Below are positions 1 through 13,319 of a DNA stretch of 64,000 bases, piece by piece. The translations under genes and the position numbers were made by a program. The stretch is taken from the NCBI RefSeq assembly GCF_000827125.1, contig NZ_CP010311.1, positions 1,984,001 through 2,048,000 of the forward strand, written 5' to 3'. The notes below the pieces were generated by a model. It had not been told where the DNA came from and made no database searches. It saw nothing but the letters and a program-made list of their open reading frames with translations. The stretch is from Geoalkalibacter subterraneus (GTDB taxonomy: Bacteria; Desulfobacterota; Desulfuromonadia; Desulfuromonadales; Geoalkalibacteraceae). Position 1 is the first letter of the stretch. Every line of letters starts with the position of its first letter.

Positions 1-1366
1 AGAGGGTCAGAGACAGGGTTCGTGGGATTGGCGTAGCGGTCATGACGAGGATGTCGGGGTTATCCCCTTTATGGCGCAAAACGCCCCTCTGAACGACCCC
101 GAAGCGGTGTTGTTCATCAATAATGCCGAGACCGAGGCGCTTGAAATCCACACCTTCCTGAAGCACGGCATGAGTACCGACCACCAGATGGGCCCGCCCT
201 TCCCTGATTTCTTCGTAAACGGCCTGTTTTTCCTTTGCCGACAGCGAACCGGACAGCAGAACCGCTTTCAGACCGAGTTTGTCGAGCCATTGATGAAACT
301 GAATGTAATGCTGCTCAGCCAGGATTTCGGTAGGCGCTATCAGCGCAACCTGGGTATCGTTTTCAATGGCGACCAGTGCGGCCATGAGCGCAACGATGGT
401 CTTTCCGCAGCCGACATCCCCCTGTACGAGGCGGTGCATGGGGTGGATCGCCATCATGTCGTGTTTGATCTCGCCCAGCACCCTGCGCTGGGCTTCCGTC
501 AGTCGAAACGGCAGCATGGCGGCCAGAGGCTTGGTGTAGACGTGATTGACTTCAAATGCCATGCCGCGCTCGAGGATAATGCCGCGGCGCTTAAGCGCGA
601 GTCCGAGTTCGAGAAAGAAAAATTCATCGAACACCAGGGAGGATCGAGCCTGCTGCGGGCCCCGTTCTTCATCGAAAGGTTCGTCTTCACCGACCTCAGG
701 CCAATGGCATTCCCGCAGCGCGGTATCAAGGGGGAGCAGATTGTTTTTTTTGAGGATTTCAGGGGGGACAGGTGAAACAGCCAGTGGAGCGTAGGCGTCG
801 ACCACCTGCTTGAAAATTTTTCGGGCAACTTTCTGCGAGAGCCCCTCGGTCAGGGGATAAACAGGCAGGACGCGACCAAAACTCAGCGGATCGGCAGCCA
901 TCACCTCTTCAAGGCTTCGGCTGCCGAGAAGTTCGACGTCGGGATGATGAACCTCGCGTGCCGCACCGAACCGCTTGACTTCACCGGTAAAAACCGCCCG
1001 TGTTCCAACCGCAAACCTTTTGCTCAGCCAGGCTTTGTGGTAGCGGAACCATTTAAGGCTGACCTGCCCCGTCCCATCCCCGACTATGACTTCGAAGAGG
1101 CGTTTGCGGGCCCGGGGCGTCGTTGTTTCTCCGGCAGCGAGAACCTCACCAACAAAGACTTCGCGGTGCCCGTCGCGAAGCTGGGAGATACGACGTATCT
1201 GGCGACGGTCTTCATAGCGAAGCGGCAGGGTGTAAAGGACATCCTCGACCGTTGCAAGCCCGGCCTTCGCCAGGTTTTTCTCAAGTTTTGGCCCAACGCC
1301 CTTGATGCCGGCAAGTGAGGTTGCCAGCAATTCCCGGCTGCGGGCGTAGTTCGGTTTCGGGGGCAT
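1..1366 (-). CDS. recG: ATP-dependent DNA helicase RecG (3' end outside window)
   Basis: The first ~455 residues of RecG, the helicase that remodels stalled replication forks and Holliday junctions. The N-terminal wedge/OB region (from about KNLAKAG to the GxGxGQVSLKWF stretch) is followed by the helicase core: motif I reads QGDVGCGKT, the DEXH box is IDEQHRFG, and MTATPIPRTL lies close to the window edge. The ATG at 1366 is the first in-frame start after a stop 15 codons upstream, and it places the wedge domain at the usual distance from the N-terminus. The C-terminal half lies beyond position 1. It is the last visible gene of the minus-strand pyr-car-greA run, 23 bp after the DUF1858 gene. 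No frameshift is seen in the visible part. Confidence 0.93.
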   Translation of the reverse strand, partial: MPPKPNYARSRELLATSLAGIKGVGPKLEKNLAKAGLATVEDVLYTLPLRYEDRRQIRRISQLRDGHREVFVGEVLAAGETTTPRARKRLFEVIVGDGTGQVSLKWFRYHKAWLSKRFAVGTRAVFTGEVKRFGAAREVHHPDVELLGSRSLEEVMAADPLSFGRVLPVYPLTEGLSQKVARKIFKQVVDAYAPLAVSPVPPEILKKNNLLPLDTALRECHWPEVGEDEPFDEERGPQQARSSLVFDEFFFLELGLALKRRGIILERGMAFEVNHVYTKPLAAMLPFRLTEAQRRVLGEIKHDMMAIHPMHRLVQGDVGCGKTIVALMAALVAIENDTQVALIAPTEILAEQHYIQFHQWLDKLGLKAVLLSGSLSAKEKQAVYEEIREGRAHLVVGTHAVLQEGVDFKRLGLGIIDEQHRFGVVQRGVLRHKGDNPDILVMTATPIPRTLSLTL

Positions 1367-1389
1367 CTGCCCTGCCCTTGATCAGAGGG

Positions 1390-1599
1390 TTATTTCTGGG
1401 GCTCGAAAATCGCGTTGAGGTCCCGCTGCAATTCCTTGATGTCCACGCCATGTGCCAGGGCCCCTTGTCGGAGACGTTCATGACGGGCGCCGCCGCAGCC
1501 GGCACAGCCCATGTTGTATCTGGCGAGAACCTTGGCCACGGCCGGGTCCATTTTAAGGATTTCCTGGAAGGTCATCTCTTCGTTGATTCTGGGTGACAT
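1390..1599 (-). CDS. DUF1858 domain small protein
   Basis: A 69-residue protein matching the DUF1858 family (hybrid-cluster-protein-associated redox disulfide domain). The pattern is an N-terminal TFQEILKMDPAVAKVL helix followed by YNMGCAGC. The CxxC pair fits a redox or metal-binding role, but no reaction is established for such stand-alone proteins. It lies between greA and recG on the same strand, after a terminator-like hairpin at 1651-1674, so it may have its own promoter. Length is normal for the family. Confidence 0.8.
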   Translation of the reverse strand: MSPRINEEMTFQEILKMDPAVAKVLARYNMGCAGCGGARHERLRQGALAHGVDIKELQRDLNAIFEPQK

Positions 1600-1650
1600 A
1601 TCTATGTGTTCCTCTGTAGATGTGAAACTGCTGCTCCTGATACCCTACGC

Positions 1651-1674
1651 AAAAAGGCCCGCAGAACGGGCCTT
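1651..1674 (-). terminator. Intrinsic terminator after greA
   Basis: On the minus strand an AAGGCCCG...CGGGCCTT stem with a short loop is followed by a run of five T. It lies 34 bp past the greA stop and before the DUF1858 start, so it probably ends most pyr-car-greA transcripts. Confidence 0.75.
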
Positions 1675-1707
1675 CGTATCGTATTTTATTCAGCCGGGAG
1701 ACGCAAC

Positions 1708-2184
1708 CTATTCATATTTGATATCGATGATTTCGTAGGTCTTAAGCCCCGAAGGAATCTTGATGGTGACTTCTTCATCGAGTCGGTGGCCGATAAGCGC
1801 CTTGGCCACGGGAGAATTGATCGAGATCTTGCCGAACTTCAGATCCGCTTCATCCTCGCCTACGATCATATAGGTGACTTCATTGCCGGAATCGACATCG
1901 AACAAGGTGACTTTTGCACCAAAAACCACTTTGTCGGTATCAAGCTCTGCGGGATCAATCACCTGGGCACGGGCCAGTTTATCGTTGATCTCCTGAATAC
2001 GTCCTTCAACCCACGCCTGGCGTTCTTTTGCGGCATCGTACTCCGCATTTTCGGAAAGGTCGCCATGGCTGCGAGCTTCAGCGATATCCTGAACGACTTT
2101 GGGGCGCTCCACGCGAATGAGGTTCTTAAGCTCCTCTTTTAGACGAATCTGGCCTTCACGCGTCATGGGGATGGTCTGGCTCAT
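1708..2184 (-). CDS. greA: Transcription elongation factor GreA
   Basis: GreA rescues backtracked RNA polymerase by stimulating transcript cleavage. The 158-residue protein shows the usual order: an N-terminal coiled coil containing [18 protein letters not shown] (the acidic tip with DLSENAEY), then the FKBP-like C-terminal domain ending [20 protein letters not shown]. Length is normal. It lies downstream of carB on the same strand with about 100 bp between them, and a GC hairpin at 2223-2241 separates the two, so greA may be only partly cotranscribed with carB. Confidence 0.96.
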   Translation of the reverse strand: MSQTIPMTREGQIRLKEELKNLIRVERPKVVQDIAEARSHGDLSENAEYDAAKERQAWVEGRIQEINDKLARAQVIDPAELDTDKVVFGAKVTLFDVDSGNEVTYMIVGEDEADLKFGKISINSPVAKALIGHRLDEEVTIKIPSGLKTYEIIDIKYE

Positions 2185-2222
2185 GGTACTGAAATTCCTC
2201 GCTCGATGATAAAAATTAATAA

Positions 2223-2241
2223 GGGCGGGGATTACCCGCCC
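2223..2241 (-). terminator. Hairpin between carB and greA
   Basis: A perfect GGGCGGG/CCCGCCC 7-bp stem with a 5-nt loop lies 43 bp past the carB stop. The following minus-strand bases are only moderately T-rich (TTATTAATTTTT), so it may be a leaky terminator or a processing hairpin. Confidence 0.5.
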
Positions 2242-2284
2242 GTAAAGTTAACGATTATTCTGACCCGAGGGCCTTATCGGTTGC

Positions 2285-5534
<3,250 letters not shown>

Positions 5535-5542
<8 letters not shown>

Positions 5543-6662
5543 GTTTTTTCTCTTTTTCCATCATGGCGATAAACCGCTCGAAAAGATAAGCCGCATCGTG
5601 GGGACCGGGGGACGCTTCCGGATGATACTGCACCGAGAACGCCGGGATGTCACGACAGGCCAAACCCTCCACCGTGTTGTCATTGAGATTGGTATGAGTC
5701 TGGATGGCGTCATCGCTGAAAGAGTCGGCATCGACGGCAAACCCGTGATTCTGCGCGGTGATTTCCACCCGCCGATCGTCGCTGCGTTGGACCGGCTGAT
5801 TGCCGCCACGATGACCGAACTTGAGCTTGAACGTTTTTCCGCCCAACGCCAACGCCAGCAGCTGGTGGCCGAGACAGATACCGAACAAGGGAACTTTTCC
5901 GAGCAGCTCACGGATGTTTTCCTGGGCATACACAATCGGTTCAGGGTCGCCCGGCCCGTTGCTGAGAAAGACCCCGTCAGGGTTCATCGCCAGCACATCC
6001 TTGGCAGGCGTGGTGGCCGGAACAACCGTGACATCGCAGCCGGCTGCGACCAGGTTGCGCAGAATGTTGCGCTTGATTCCAAAATCATAGGCCACTACAC
6101 GGAATCGAGAAGGCTTGTCATTCTTCACGTACCCCTCTCCCAGCTTCCATGGACCTTCATCCCAATGGTAGGGTTTGTCGCAGGTCACCTCCTTGACCAG
6201 GTCGCGTCCCACCAGCGGCGGCGCCTTACGTGCTTTGGCGACGACGCTTTCAGGGTCGAGATCGAGAGAGCTGATAATCCCGTTCTGCGCCCCCTGGTCG
6301 CGGATATGGCGCACAAGAGCGCGTGTATCGATCCCCTGGATGCCGACGATGCCGTTTTCCTTGAGATAGGCATCGAGACTCATGGTGGAGCGCCAGTTGC
6401 TGGGGAAATCACATGCCTCTTTGACGACAAAACCGGACAGAAACGGCTGTCGGGATTCAACGTCCTCGAGATTGATGCCGTAATTTCCGATCTGGGGATA
6501 CGTCATGGTGACGATCTCCCCGCAGTAGGACGGGTCGGTCAGGATCTCCTGATACCCCGTCATACTGGTATTGAAAACGACCTCGCCGGTCATCTCTCCC
6601 GTCGCGCCAAGCGCGGTGCCATGGAACACCCGGCCGTCGGCCAGCGCCAGAATGGCTTTCAT
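5535..6662 (-). CDS. carA: Carbamoyl-phosphate synthase small subunit
   Basis: The glutaminase subunit: it hydrolyses glutamine and channels ammonia to CarB. The 375-residue protein has the N-terminal CPSase small-chain domain ([20 protein letters not shown]) and a C-terminal class I glutamine amidotransferase domain with the nucleophile in [18 protein letters not shown] and a catalytic [10 protein letters not shown] segment. It overlaps carB by 8 bp. A 213-bp gap holding a large hairpin separates it from pyrC upstream. Confidence 0.98.
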
Positions 6663-6738
6663 AAGCTGCTATGCTCCTTCAAGTCGTTTCGAGAAAAACC
6701 CATTTAACATGTTGTTTGATAATAAGAGTTCACAGATA

Positions 6739-6850
6739 GCCGAAGGGGCGGAAGGTTTGTGCCAAGGGTGTTTGTCGCCAGGGATGGCGACAATCAAGCC
6801 CCAAGGATGGGTTCATGCGTCCCTTGGCATGAACCTTCCGCCCCTTCGGC
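6739..6850 (-). repeat. Long inverted repeat between pyrC and carA
   Basis: Two 30-bp arms (6739-6768 and 6821-6850) are inverted copies with 28 of 30 positions matching. The 52-bp loop contains a second perfect 8-bp stem (6772-6779 with 6786-6793). No T-run follows on either strand, so it is not an ordinary intrinsic terminator. It could be an RNA-processing or stabilising structure within the operon, or a small palindromic repeat element. Confidence 0.8.
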
Positions 6851-6875
6851 GGCACCAGGCGTCTGTTAACAATAA

Positions 6876-8153
6876 TCAACCTTTGCGATAAGCGATCTTT
6901 CCGTCAACAATGGTATGTGTCGCAATCCCCTTGAGCTTCCACCCGTCAAAAGGCGTGTTCTTGCTCTTGGACACGAGGTTTGCTGCGGAAACCGTCCAGC
7001 TGTGGTTGAGATCAATCACAGTCACGTCGGCCGGTCGTCCAGCCTCCAGGGTGCCCCCCGGAAGATTCAAGGCCCGCGCAGGATTGATGGTCAACTTGGC
7101 GATGGCATCCCTAAGGGAAAGCACCCCATCCTCCACCAGGCGCAGAGTCAAAGGCAGGGCCGTTTCAAGCCCGACGACACCGTAGAGCGCGATGTTGAAT
7201 TCAACATTTTTTTCATCGATATGATGGGGAGCATGATCTGTCGCAATGGTGTCGATGGTTCCATCGGCCAGCCCCTCACGCACCGCCTCCAGATCATCCG
7301 CATCGCGCAGCGGCGGATTCATCTTTGCGTTGGTGTCGTAACCGCGCACCGCTTCCTCGGTCAGCGTGAAATGATGCGGCGTCGCCTCGCAGGTCACCCG
7401 CACGCCGCGCTTTTTCGCCTGACGCACGATATCAATCGCCGCCCGGGTCGAAACATGAGCCACATGCAGATGCGCGCCGGTGAATTCGGCCAGCATCACT
7501 TCGCGGGCCACGGCCGCCGCTTCAGCCACCCAGGGAATCCCCTTGAGTCCAAGCTCCGTCGCGACAAAACCTTCATTCATGACCCCCTGCCCCACCAGGT
7601 CGAGATCTTCCGAGTGGGAGATGATCGGCAGATTGAACGGTTTGGCATATTCCAGCGCTCGCCGCATCAGCTCGCCGCTGCCGACAGGGTGCCCATCGTC
7701 GGAGAAAGCCACGCACCCCGCATCGCGCATATCGCCCATCTCCGTCAGGGATTCGCCCTTGGATCCTTTGGTGATGGCGCCGACCGGGTAGACTCGGCAG
7801 ACACCCTGCTCCACCGCACGGGTTTTGATATAGGTTGTAACCGTGTGATTGTCATTAACCGGCTTGGTGTTGGGCATGCAGGCAACCGCCGTGAATCCCC
7901 CCGCCACAGCAGCCCGTGTTCCGCTGGCGATATCCTCTTTGTACTCAAAGCCGGGATCACGCAGGTGGACGTGGATGTCGATCAGCCCCGGAGTCACCAA
8001 TTGACCTTTGGCTTCGATCATTTCGTCAACGCCCTGTTCCTGGATGTTCTTGTCGATTCGACTGATCGTGCCGTCCTCAATCAACAGATCGAGGCTGTCA
8101 TCGATATTGTGCGCCGGATCCAAAACTCTTCCACCTTTAATCAGTATCTTCAT
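6876..8153 (-). CDS. pyrC: Dihydroorotase
   Basis: This enzyme cyclises N-carbamoyl-aspartate to dihydroorotate, the third step of pyrimidine synthesis. The 425-residue protein is the long amidohydrolase type. The metal-binding [17 protein letters not shown] motif is near residue 60, followed by [12 protein letters not shown], the histidine-bearing [11 protein letters not shown], and the catalytic IATDHAPH. It lies 27 bp downstream of pyrB in the pyrR-led operon. Confidence 0.96.
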   Translation of the reverse strand: MKILIKGGRVLDPAHNIDDSLDLLIEDGTISRIDKNIQEQGVDEMIEAKGQLVTPGLIDIHVHLRDPGFEYKEDIASGTRAAVAGGFTAVACMPNTKPVNDNHTVTTYIKTRAVEQGVCRVYPVGAITKGSKGESLTEMGDMRDAGCVAFSDDGHPVGSGELMRRALEYAKPFNLPIISHSEDLDLVGQGVMNEGFVATELGLKGIPWVAEAAAVAREVMLAEFTGAHLHVAHVSTRAAIDIVRQAKKRGVRVTCEATPHHFTLTEEAVRGYDTNAKMNPPLRDADDLEAVREGLADGTIDTIATDHAPHHIDEKNVEFNIALYGVVGLETALPLTLRLVEDGVLSLRDAIAKLTINPARALNLPGGTLEAGRPADVTVIDLNHSWTVSAANLVSKSKNTPFDGWKLKGIATHTIVDGKIAYRKG

Positions 8154-8180
8154 GGTATTTTTATCTCCTCAGAAATCGAC

Positions 8181-9116
8181 TTATGCGTTGTCGCCCTGCT
8201 CGCCGCCCAGAACCAGGTAGAGAGCCGCCATGCGAACGGCCACTCCGTTTTCCACCTGATCGAGAATGACGCTCTGCCCACCGTCTGCGACATAGCTCGA
8301 AAGCTCCACACCGCGATTGACCGGGCCGGGGTGCATCACCAGAGCGTCAGGTGCGGCCAGAGTCAGATTCCGCGGGTTGAGACCGTAAAACTTGGCGTAC
8401 TCGCGTAGAGTCGGAAGAAGCGTTTTCCCCTGCCGCTCAAGCTGAATGCGCAGCATCATGACAACGTCAGCACCCTTGATGGCTTCACGCATATCGGCAT
8501 AGACCTTAGCCCCCAGGCGCTCGATCCCGGGAGGAATCATGGTGCCGGGGCCGGCCAGGCGAACCTCAGCGCCCATGCGGGTCAGACCGTAGATATCTGA
8601 GCGTGCCACGCGGCTGTGGGTAATGTCGCCGATGATGGCCACCTTGAGCCCTTCAAGGCTCCCTTTGTGCTGGCGTATGGTGAGCATGTCGAGCAATGCC
8701 TGGGTCGGATGCTCATGCGCACCGTCTCCGGCGTTGATTATGGAGCAGTCAAGTCTATCCGCTAGGTAATGGGGAGCGCCCGAGGCACTGTGGCGCATGA
8801 CGATAATGTCGGGATGCATCGCCTCGATATTGCGCGCGGTATCTTCGAGAGTTTCCCCCTTGACCACCGAAGAACTTGAAGCCGTGATGTTGATGGTATC
8901 GGCGGAAAGGCGCTTACCCGCAATCTCAAAAGAGGTCCGGGTGCGCGTGCTGGCTTCGAAAAACAGGTTGATAATCGTTTTTCCGCGCAGTGTCGGAACT
9001 TTCTTGATGTCGCGGGTATTGATCTCCTTGAAGCTGTCCGCCGTATCAAGAATAAAGCCGATGTCCTCTTTGCTCAGCTGCTCGATTCCAAGAATATGTT
9101 TGTGCCGAAATGCCAT
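8181..9116 (-). CDS. pyrB: Aspartate carbamoyltransferase catalytic subunit
   Basis: It condenses carbamoyl phosphate with aspartate. The chosen ATG at 9116 is preceded by GGAGGG and gives a 311-residue protein starting [14 protein letters not shown], the usual length. The open frame extends 49 codons further upstream, but that stretch overlaps pyrR and has no family similarity. The carbamoyl-phosphate signature [13 protein letters not shown] is near residue 50, and [12 protein letters not shown] and [10 protein letters not shown] follow. No regulatory-subunit gene (pyrI) is next to it. Confidence 0.97.
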   Translation of the reverse strand: MAFRHKHILGIEQLSKEDIGFILDTADSFKEINTRDIKKVPTLRGKTIINLFFEASTRTRTSFEIAGKRLSADTINITASSSSVVKGETLEDTARNIEAMHPDIIVMRHSASGAPHYLADRLDCSIINAGDGAHEHPTQALLDMLTIRQHKGSLEGLKVAIIGDITHSRVARSDIYGLTRMGAEVRLAGPGTMIPPGIERLGAKVYADMREAIKGADVVMMLRIQLERQGKTLLPTLREYAKFYGLNPRNLTLAAPDALVMHPGPVNRGVELSSYVADGGQSVILDQVENGVAVRMAALYLVLGGEQGDNA

Positions 9117-9177
9117 GAAACCCTCCATTCGAGAGGTCGAGGGCGGTTGCTCTCTGTTCCCGCCCCGTCGAAGATAG

Positions 9178-9762
<585 letters not shown>

Positions 9763-9777
9763 TTATACATCGGACAT

Positions 9778-9818
9778 AAAAAAAGTACCTTGGCGTACTG
9801 GACGCGAAGGTACTTTGA
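9778..9818 (-). terminator. pyr leader attenuator terminator
   Basis: On the minus strand a perfect 10-bp stem (AAAGTACCTT/AAGGTACTTT) is followed by a run of T, 62 bp before pyrR. With the PyrR loop just upstream it fits the classical pyr attenuation layout: UMP-bound PyrR favours this terminator. It would also end any readthrough from lepB. Confidence 0.8.
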
Positions 9819-9858
9819 TGCACGTGGATTGATTTTTTTGATTGATCATGGTGGGTCA

Positions 9859-9892
9859 TCCCTTGCTAACCTCTCGGATTAACTTAAAAGGA
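9859..9892 (-). promoter_or_regulatory. PyrR-binding loop (anti-antiterminator) in the pyr leader
   Basis: The minus-strand RNA contains AAUCCGAGAGGUU (9868-9880). This is the PyrR-binding consensus ARUCCNGNGAGGYU with one of its N positions absent. It is capped in a stem formed by UCCUUUU on the 5' side and AAGGGA on the 3' side. It lies between a sigma70 promoter and an intrinsic terminator ahead of pyrR. The consensus is known from Gram-positive bacteria and is also found in some delta-proteobacteria; function here is inferred. Confidence 0.8.
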
Positions 9893-9922
9893 GACAAAAA
9901 GTCGGTGAGTTAAATTTTTCGG

Positions 9923-9951
9923 ACTATATCAGCCCTGAAGATGGTCGTCAA
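9923..9951 (-). promoter_or_regulatory. pyr operon promoter
   Basis: On the minus strand TTGACG (-35, 9946-9951) and TATAGT (-10, 9923-9928) are separated by exactly 17 bp. This gives a leader of about 200 nt before pyrR that contains the PyrR loop and terminator. Confidence 0.75.
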
Positions 9952-9986
9952 GATAATCTGTGCAATTTCCCCCGCTGCATATAAGG

Positions 9987-10661
9987 TCAGTGTATCGGGC
10001 GACCTATGCGGTTGAATCGAGGCCAGTTGTTTTCACTGTCCCAGGACCAGTATTTGATGAAAGCCAGGCCTTTGATGTTCTCCTGCGGGACATACCCCCA
10101 GAAGCGACTGTCAAAGGAATGATCCCGGTTGTCCCCCATGACGAAATAATGCCCTTGCGGAACTCGCACCGGTCCGAAAAAGTCCCGTGGAGAGGCTTTC
10201 TCCGGCAATAGGTTCGGGTCTTTATGAATTTCTTCGGAAATTTGATAGTGCTCACCGTTGACATACACCTTTTTCGAACGGACTTCGATCTTATCGCCCG
10301 GCAGGCCTATGATCCGCTTGATAAAATCCTTGCGTTGAAAAAATGATTTATCCTTGTCGCCGGGAAATTCAAAAACTATTACGTCATTACGTTTGGGATC
10401 TCGAATCGGCAGAAAGGAGATGTCGGTAAAAGGGATCTCGGTCCCATAGAGAAACTTGTTGACCAGCAGGTGATCGCCGATCAGAAGCGTGTCTTCCATC
10501 GATCCGGACGGGATTTTGAATGCCTGCACCACGAAAGTGCGGATGATCAACGCCAGGATCAGCGCAACGAATAAGGCTTCGCCGTATTCGCGATACCAGG
10601 GGCGTTTGATCGATTTGGGGGACGGACTCTCAGGCGTCGGGGTTGGGGAAATATCGGACAT
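9987..10661 (-). CDS. lepB: Signal peptidase I
   Basis: A membrane-anchored peptidase that removes signal peptides on the outer face of the inner membrane. In the 224-residue protein a proline-rich cytoplasmic tail (TPTPESPSPK) is followed by one membrane segment (ALFVALILALIIRTFVVQAF, about residues 29-48). The catalytic dyad is Ser54 (PSGSMEDTL) and Lys115 (FIKRIIGLPGD), and GDNRDHSFDSRFWG is the conserved box E. It is separated from lepA by 3 bp and so is cotranscribed with it, an arrangement common in many Proteobacteria. Confidence 0.97.
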   Translation of the reverse strand: MSDISPTPTPESPSPKSIKRPWYREYGEALFVALILALIIRTFVVQAFKIPSGSMEDTLLIGDHLLVNKFLYGTEIPFTDISFLPIRDPKRNDVIVFEFPGDKDKSFFQRKDFIKRIIGLPGDKIEVRSKKVYVNGEHYQISEEIHKDPNLLPEKASPRDFFGPVRVPQGHYFVMGDNRDHSFDSRFWGYVPQENIKGLAFIKYWSWDSENNWPRFNRIGRPIH

Positions 10662-10664
10662 CGA

Positions 10665-12464
10665 TCATTCTTTCACTTTGAGTATGGCCATGAAGGCCTC
10701 CTGCGGCAACTCTACATTGCCGACCTGTTTCATGCGCTTTTTACCTTCCTTCTGCTTCTCGAGAAGTTTGCGCTTTCGCGAAATATCACCACCGTAGCAT
10801 TTAGCCGTAACGTCTTTACGCAATGCCTTAACCGTTTCGCGGGCGACCACCTTGTTGCCGATCGCAGCCTGCAGCGCCACTTCGAATTGCTGACGGGGAA
10901 TGAACTCCTTCATCTTGCTGACCAGTTCCTTGCCCCGATAATAGGCCTTGTCGCGATGAACGATCAACGAGAGGGCATCCACCGTCTCGCCGTTGACCAG
11001 AATGTTAAGCCGCACAAGGTCACTTTCCCTGTAATCAAGCGGCTCGTAATCGAACGAGGCATAGCCGCGGGTCAGGGTCTTGAGTCGATCATAGAAGTCG
11101 AGAACGATTTCGTTGAGAGGAAGTTCGTACACCACCATCACGCGGTTGGCCGTCAGGTATTTGATCTCGCGCTGAATGCCGCGCTTTTCTTCACAAAGGG
11201 CCAGAACCTGTCCGACATATTCGTTGGGCACATGAATCGAAGCGAGGATAAAAGGCTCTTCCATCTTTTCGATATACTGCAGCTCGGGCAGCATATTGGC
11301 GCTTTCAACCTTGATGGTCTCACCCTTGACCGTCTTCACATTGTAGACAACGGTCGGCGCGGTTGTAATAAGATCGACCCCGAACTCCCGTTCAAGGCGC
11401 TCCTGAATGATCTCCATGTGCAGCAGCCCCAGGAAGCCGCAACGGAAACCAAACCCTAGCGCCATCGAGTTTTCCGGCTCGAAAGAGAAGGAGGAATCGT
11501 TAAGCCGCAGCTTTTCAAGGGCATCGCGCAGGGTGTCGTAGTCGCCACTGTCGATGGGATAAAGCCCGGAGAACACCATCGGCTTGACCACCTGAAAGCC
11601 GGGCAGCGCCTTGTCGGTGGGCCGGTCGACATGCGTCATGGTGTCACCGACCTTGGCGTCGTGCACCACCTTGATGCTGGCGATCACAAACCCGACCTCC
11701 CCGGCACTCAATGTGGGCACAGCGAGCGGATGCGGGGCGAAAACCCCGACCTGGGTCACCTCGTAATTTTTGCCGGCCTGCATCAACCGGATGCGGTCGC
11801 CTTTTTTCAACGTTCCATCAATGATGCGCACCAGGGTAATAACCCCCTGGTAAGTATCGTACCAGCTGTCGAAGATCAGCGCCTTCAACGGCGCCTCCGG
11901 ATCTCCTTCGGGCGGTGGAACCTTGGCGACGATATTTTCAAGGATTTCGTGAATCCCGATGCCGTCCTTGGCGCTGGCTTCCACCGCATCGGCGGCATCC
12001 AGCCCGATAATCTCCTCAATTTCTTCCTTAACGCTCTTGGGATCGGCAGCGGGCAGATCGATTTTATTGAGAACCGGGAAGACCTCGAGATCCTGATCAA
12101 TCGCCATATATACGTTGGCCAGGGTCTGGGCTTCCACCCCCTGTGAGGCATCCACGACCAGCAATGCCCCTTCACAAGCTTTGAGAGAACGGCTCACCTC
12201 GTAGGAGAAATCAACATGGCCGGGCGTGTCGATAAGGTTAAGCAGATACTCCTTGCCGTCATCAGCCTTGTAGACCAGACGCACGGCCTGGGCCTTGATG
12301 GTAATCCCCCGCTCGCGTTCAAGCTCCATCTTGTCCAGAAACTGATCGGTTTTTTCCCGTGAGGTCAGCGTGCCGGTTTCTTCCAGCAGTCGGTCTGCCA
12401 GGGTGGACTTGCCGTGATCGATATGGGCGATAATCGAAAAATTGCGGATATGACTTCTTTTCAT
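10665..12464 (-). CDS. lepA: Elongation factor 4 (LepA)
   Basis: A ribosomal GTPase related to EF-G. The 599-residue protein is full length: G1 is [14 protein letters not shown] at the N-terminus, G3 is DTPGHVDF, G4 is NKIDLP, and the LepA-specific C-terminal domain ends [25 protein letters not shown]. It precedes lepB in a two-gene operon and has a good promoter at 12516-12544. An ISAs1 element ends about 20 bp upstream of that promoter, leaving it intact. Confidence 0.98.
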   Translation of the reverse strand: MKRSHIRNFSIIAHIDHGKSTLADRLLEETGTLTSREKTDQFLDKMELERERGITIKAQAVRLVYKADDGKEYLLNLIDTPGHVDFSYEVSRSLKACEGALLVVDASQGVEAQTLANVYMAIDQDLEVFPVLNKIDLPAADPKSVKEEIEEIIGLDAADAVEASAKDGIGIHEILENIVAKVPPPEGDPEAPLKALIFDSWYDTYQGVITLVRIIDGTLKKGDRIRLMQAGKNYEVTQVGVFAPHPLAVPTLSAGEVGFVIASIKVVHDAKVGDTMTHVDRPTDKALPGFQVVKPMVFSGLYPIDSGDYDTLRDALEKLRLNDSSFSFEPENSMALGFGFRCGFLGLLHMEIIQERLEREFGVDLITTAPTVVYNVKTVKGETIKVESANMLPELQYIEKMEEPFILASIHVPNEYVGQVLALCEEKRGIQREIKYLTANRVMVVYELPLNEIVLDFYDRLKTLTRGYASFDYEPLDYRESDLVRLNILVNGETVDALSLIVHRDKAYYRGKELVSKMKEFIPRQQFEVALQAAIGNKVVARETVKALRKDVTAKCYGGDISRKRKLLEKQKEGKKRMKQVGNVELPQEAFMAILKVKE

Positions 12465-12515
12465 GGAGTTTTCAATGACTCTGCAGAGATATGGGTTTTT
12501 GAACTAAACCACTAG

Positions 12516-12544
12516 GATATACAGGATGGCGGGAATTTTGTAAA
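12516..12544 (-). promoter_or_regulatory. lepA-lepB promoter
   Basis: On the minus strand TTTACA (-35, 12539-12544) and TATATC (-10, 12516-12521) have a 17-bp spacer. The -10 lies 52 bp upstream of the lepA ATG. It is the last host sequence before the IS cluster. Confidence 0.65.
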
Positions 12545-12578
12545 GAACCGTCTCCCGGACACACAAGGCAAATTTGTT

Positions 12579-13319
12579 CTAATTGCATCCAGCAGCCGAG
12601 CGCCTGCTTCTTGTATTATCGGTCATTCGCAGGTAGTCGAAGACGGCGCGGGGGTTCATGGCGAGCATCCTCATTTTCTGCGCAACGCTGCCGACGCTTT
12701 TTGATTTAATCAGACCGACCGCGAAGCGTCGGAGCCGGGTGATGTTTTCCGGCCCATGGCCGGTGCGTATCCGGCTTCGGTCTTCGTCGTAATTCCAGTC
12801 AATGATGTAGTGGCAGCTGTTTTCTATGCACCAGTGGTTGCGATTAGTCTTGAGGATGCGCTGGGCGTCGGCCTGCTGCGGTGTGTGGCTGGTGATTCCG
12901 TAAACGGTTTCGGTTGAGACTTTCCCGCTCTTTTTGTTGACCCTTTCGCGTTCGACCATGAAAGCCTGACCGACGTGAGGAAAGTCGAGATAGTCGTTGA
13001 GCTCGGCGGTGACCCAGATCCTCCGCGTCTCGATTCGGCCATGGTCGGAGTCGACGGTGACAGCGTGAGGTTCTTGGCGGCCATGAAAATACAGGGTGAG
13101 GTCTTCGAGGAGCCGGGGCTGATTGCCTTTGACGGTGAAATGGTAATGGGCCTGCCTGTCTTCGACCAGGTAGCGGGCCAATCGGCGTTGCGTCAATAGG
13201 GCGTCGGCGCTGATGGTCTTGCCTTCGATGCTGATCGCCTCGAGCAAGGGGATGGCCATTTTGATTTCGTTCGTTTGCTTGACCTCGTCGCTGCCATCGT
13301 CTATCGGCAGGAGGCCGAC
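12579..13319 (-). CDS. ISAs1 transposase, catalytic part (entered by -1 frameshift)
   Basis: This is the downstream -1 frame; it is open from 13406, but family-matching sequence begins at codon GTC (13319). Read after the A-run it gives KKVGLLPIDDGSDEVKQTNE, the expected continuation of the ISAs1 DDE domain: TISADALLTQRRLA, HYHFTVKGNQPRLLEDL, RIETRRIWVTAELNDYLDFP, then WCIENSCHYIIDWNYDEDRS bearing the catalytic Glu. No start codon with a convincing ribosome site precedes this region. It is either expressed by ribosomal slippage from the upstream frame or is dead. A joined product would be 596 residues. Confidence 0.75.
   Translation of the reverse strand, partial: VGLLPIDDGSDEVKQTNEIKMAIPLLEAISIEGKTISADALLTQRRLARYLVEDRQAHYHFTVKGNQPRLLEDLTLYFHGRQEPHAVTVDSDHGRIETRRIWVTAELNDYLDFPHVGQAFMVERERVNKKSGKVSTETVYGITSHTPQQADAQRILKTNRNHWCIENSCHYIIDWNYDEDRSRIRTGHGPENITRLRRFAVGLIKSKSVGSVAQKMRMLAMNPRAVFDYLRMTDNTRSRRSAAGCN

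Noticed and set aside
71-775. Plus-strand 234-codon open frame
   Set aside because: It lies wholly antisense to recG, whose protein sequence is conserved; composition is that of a shadow frame.
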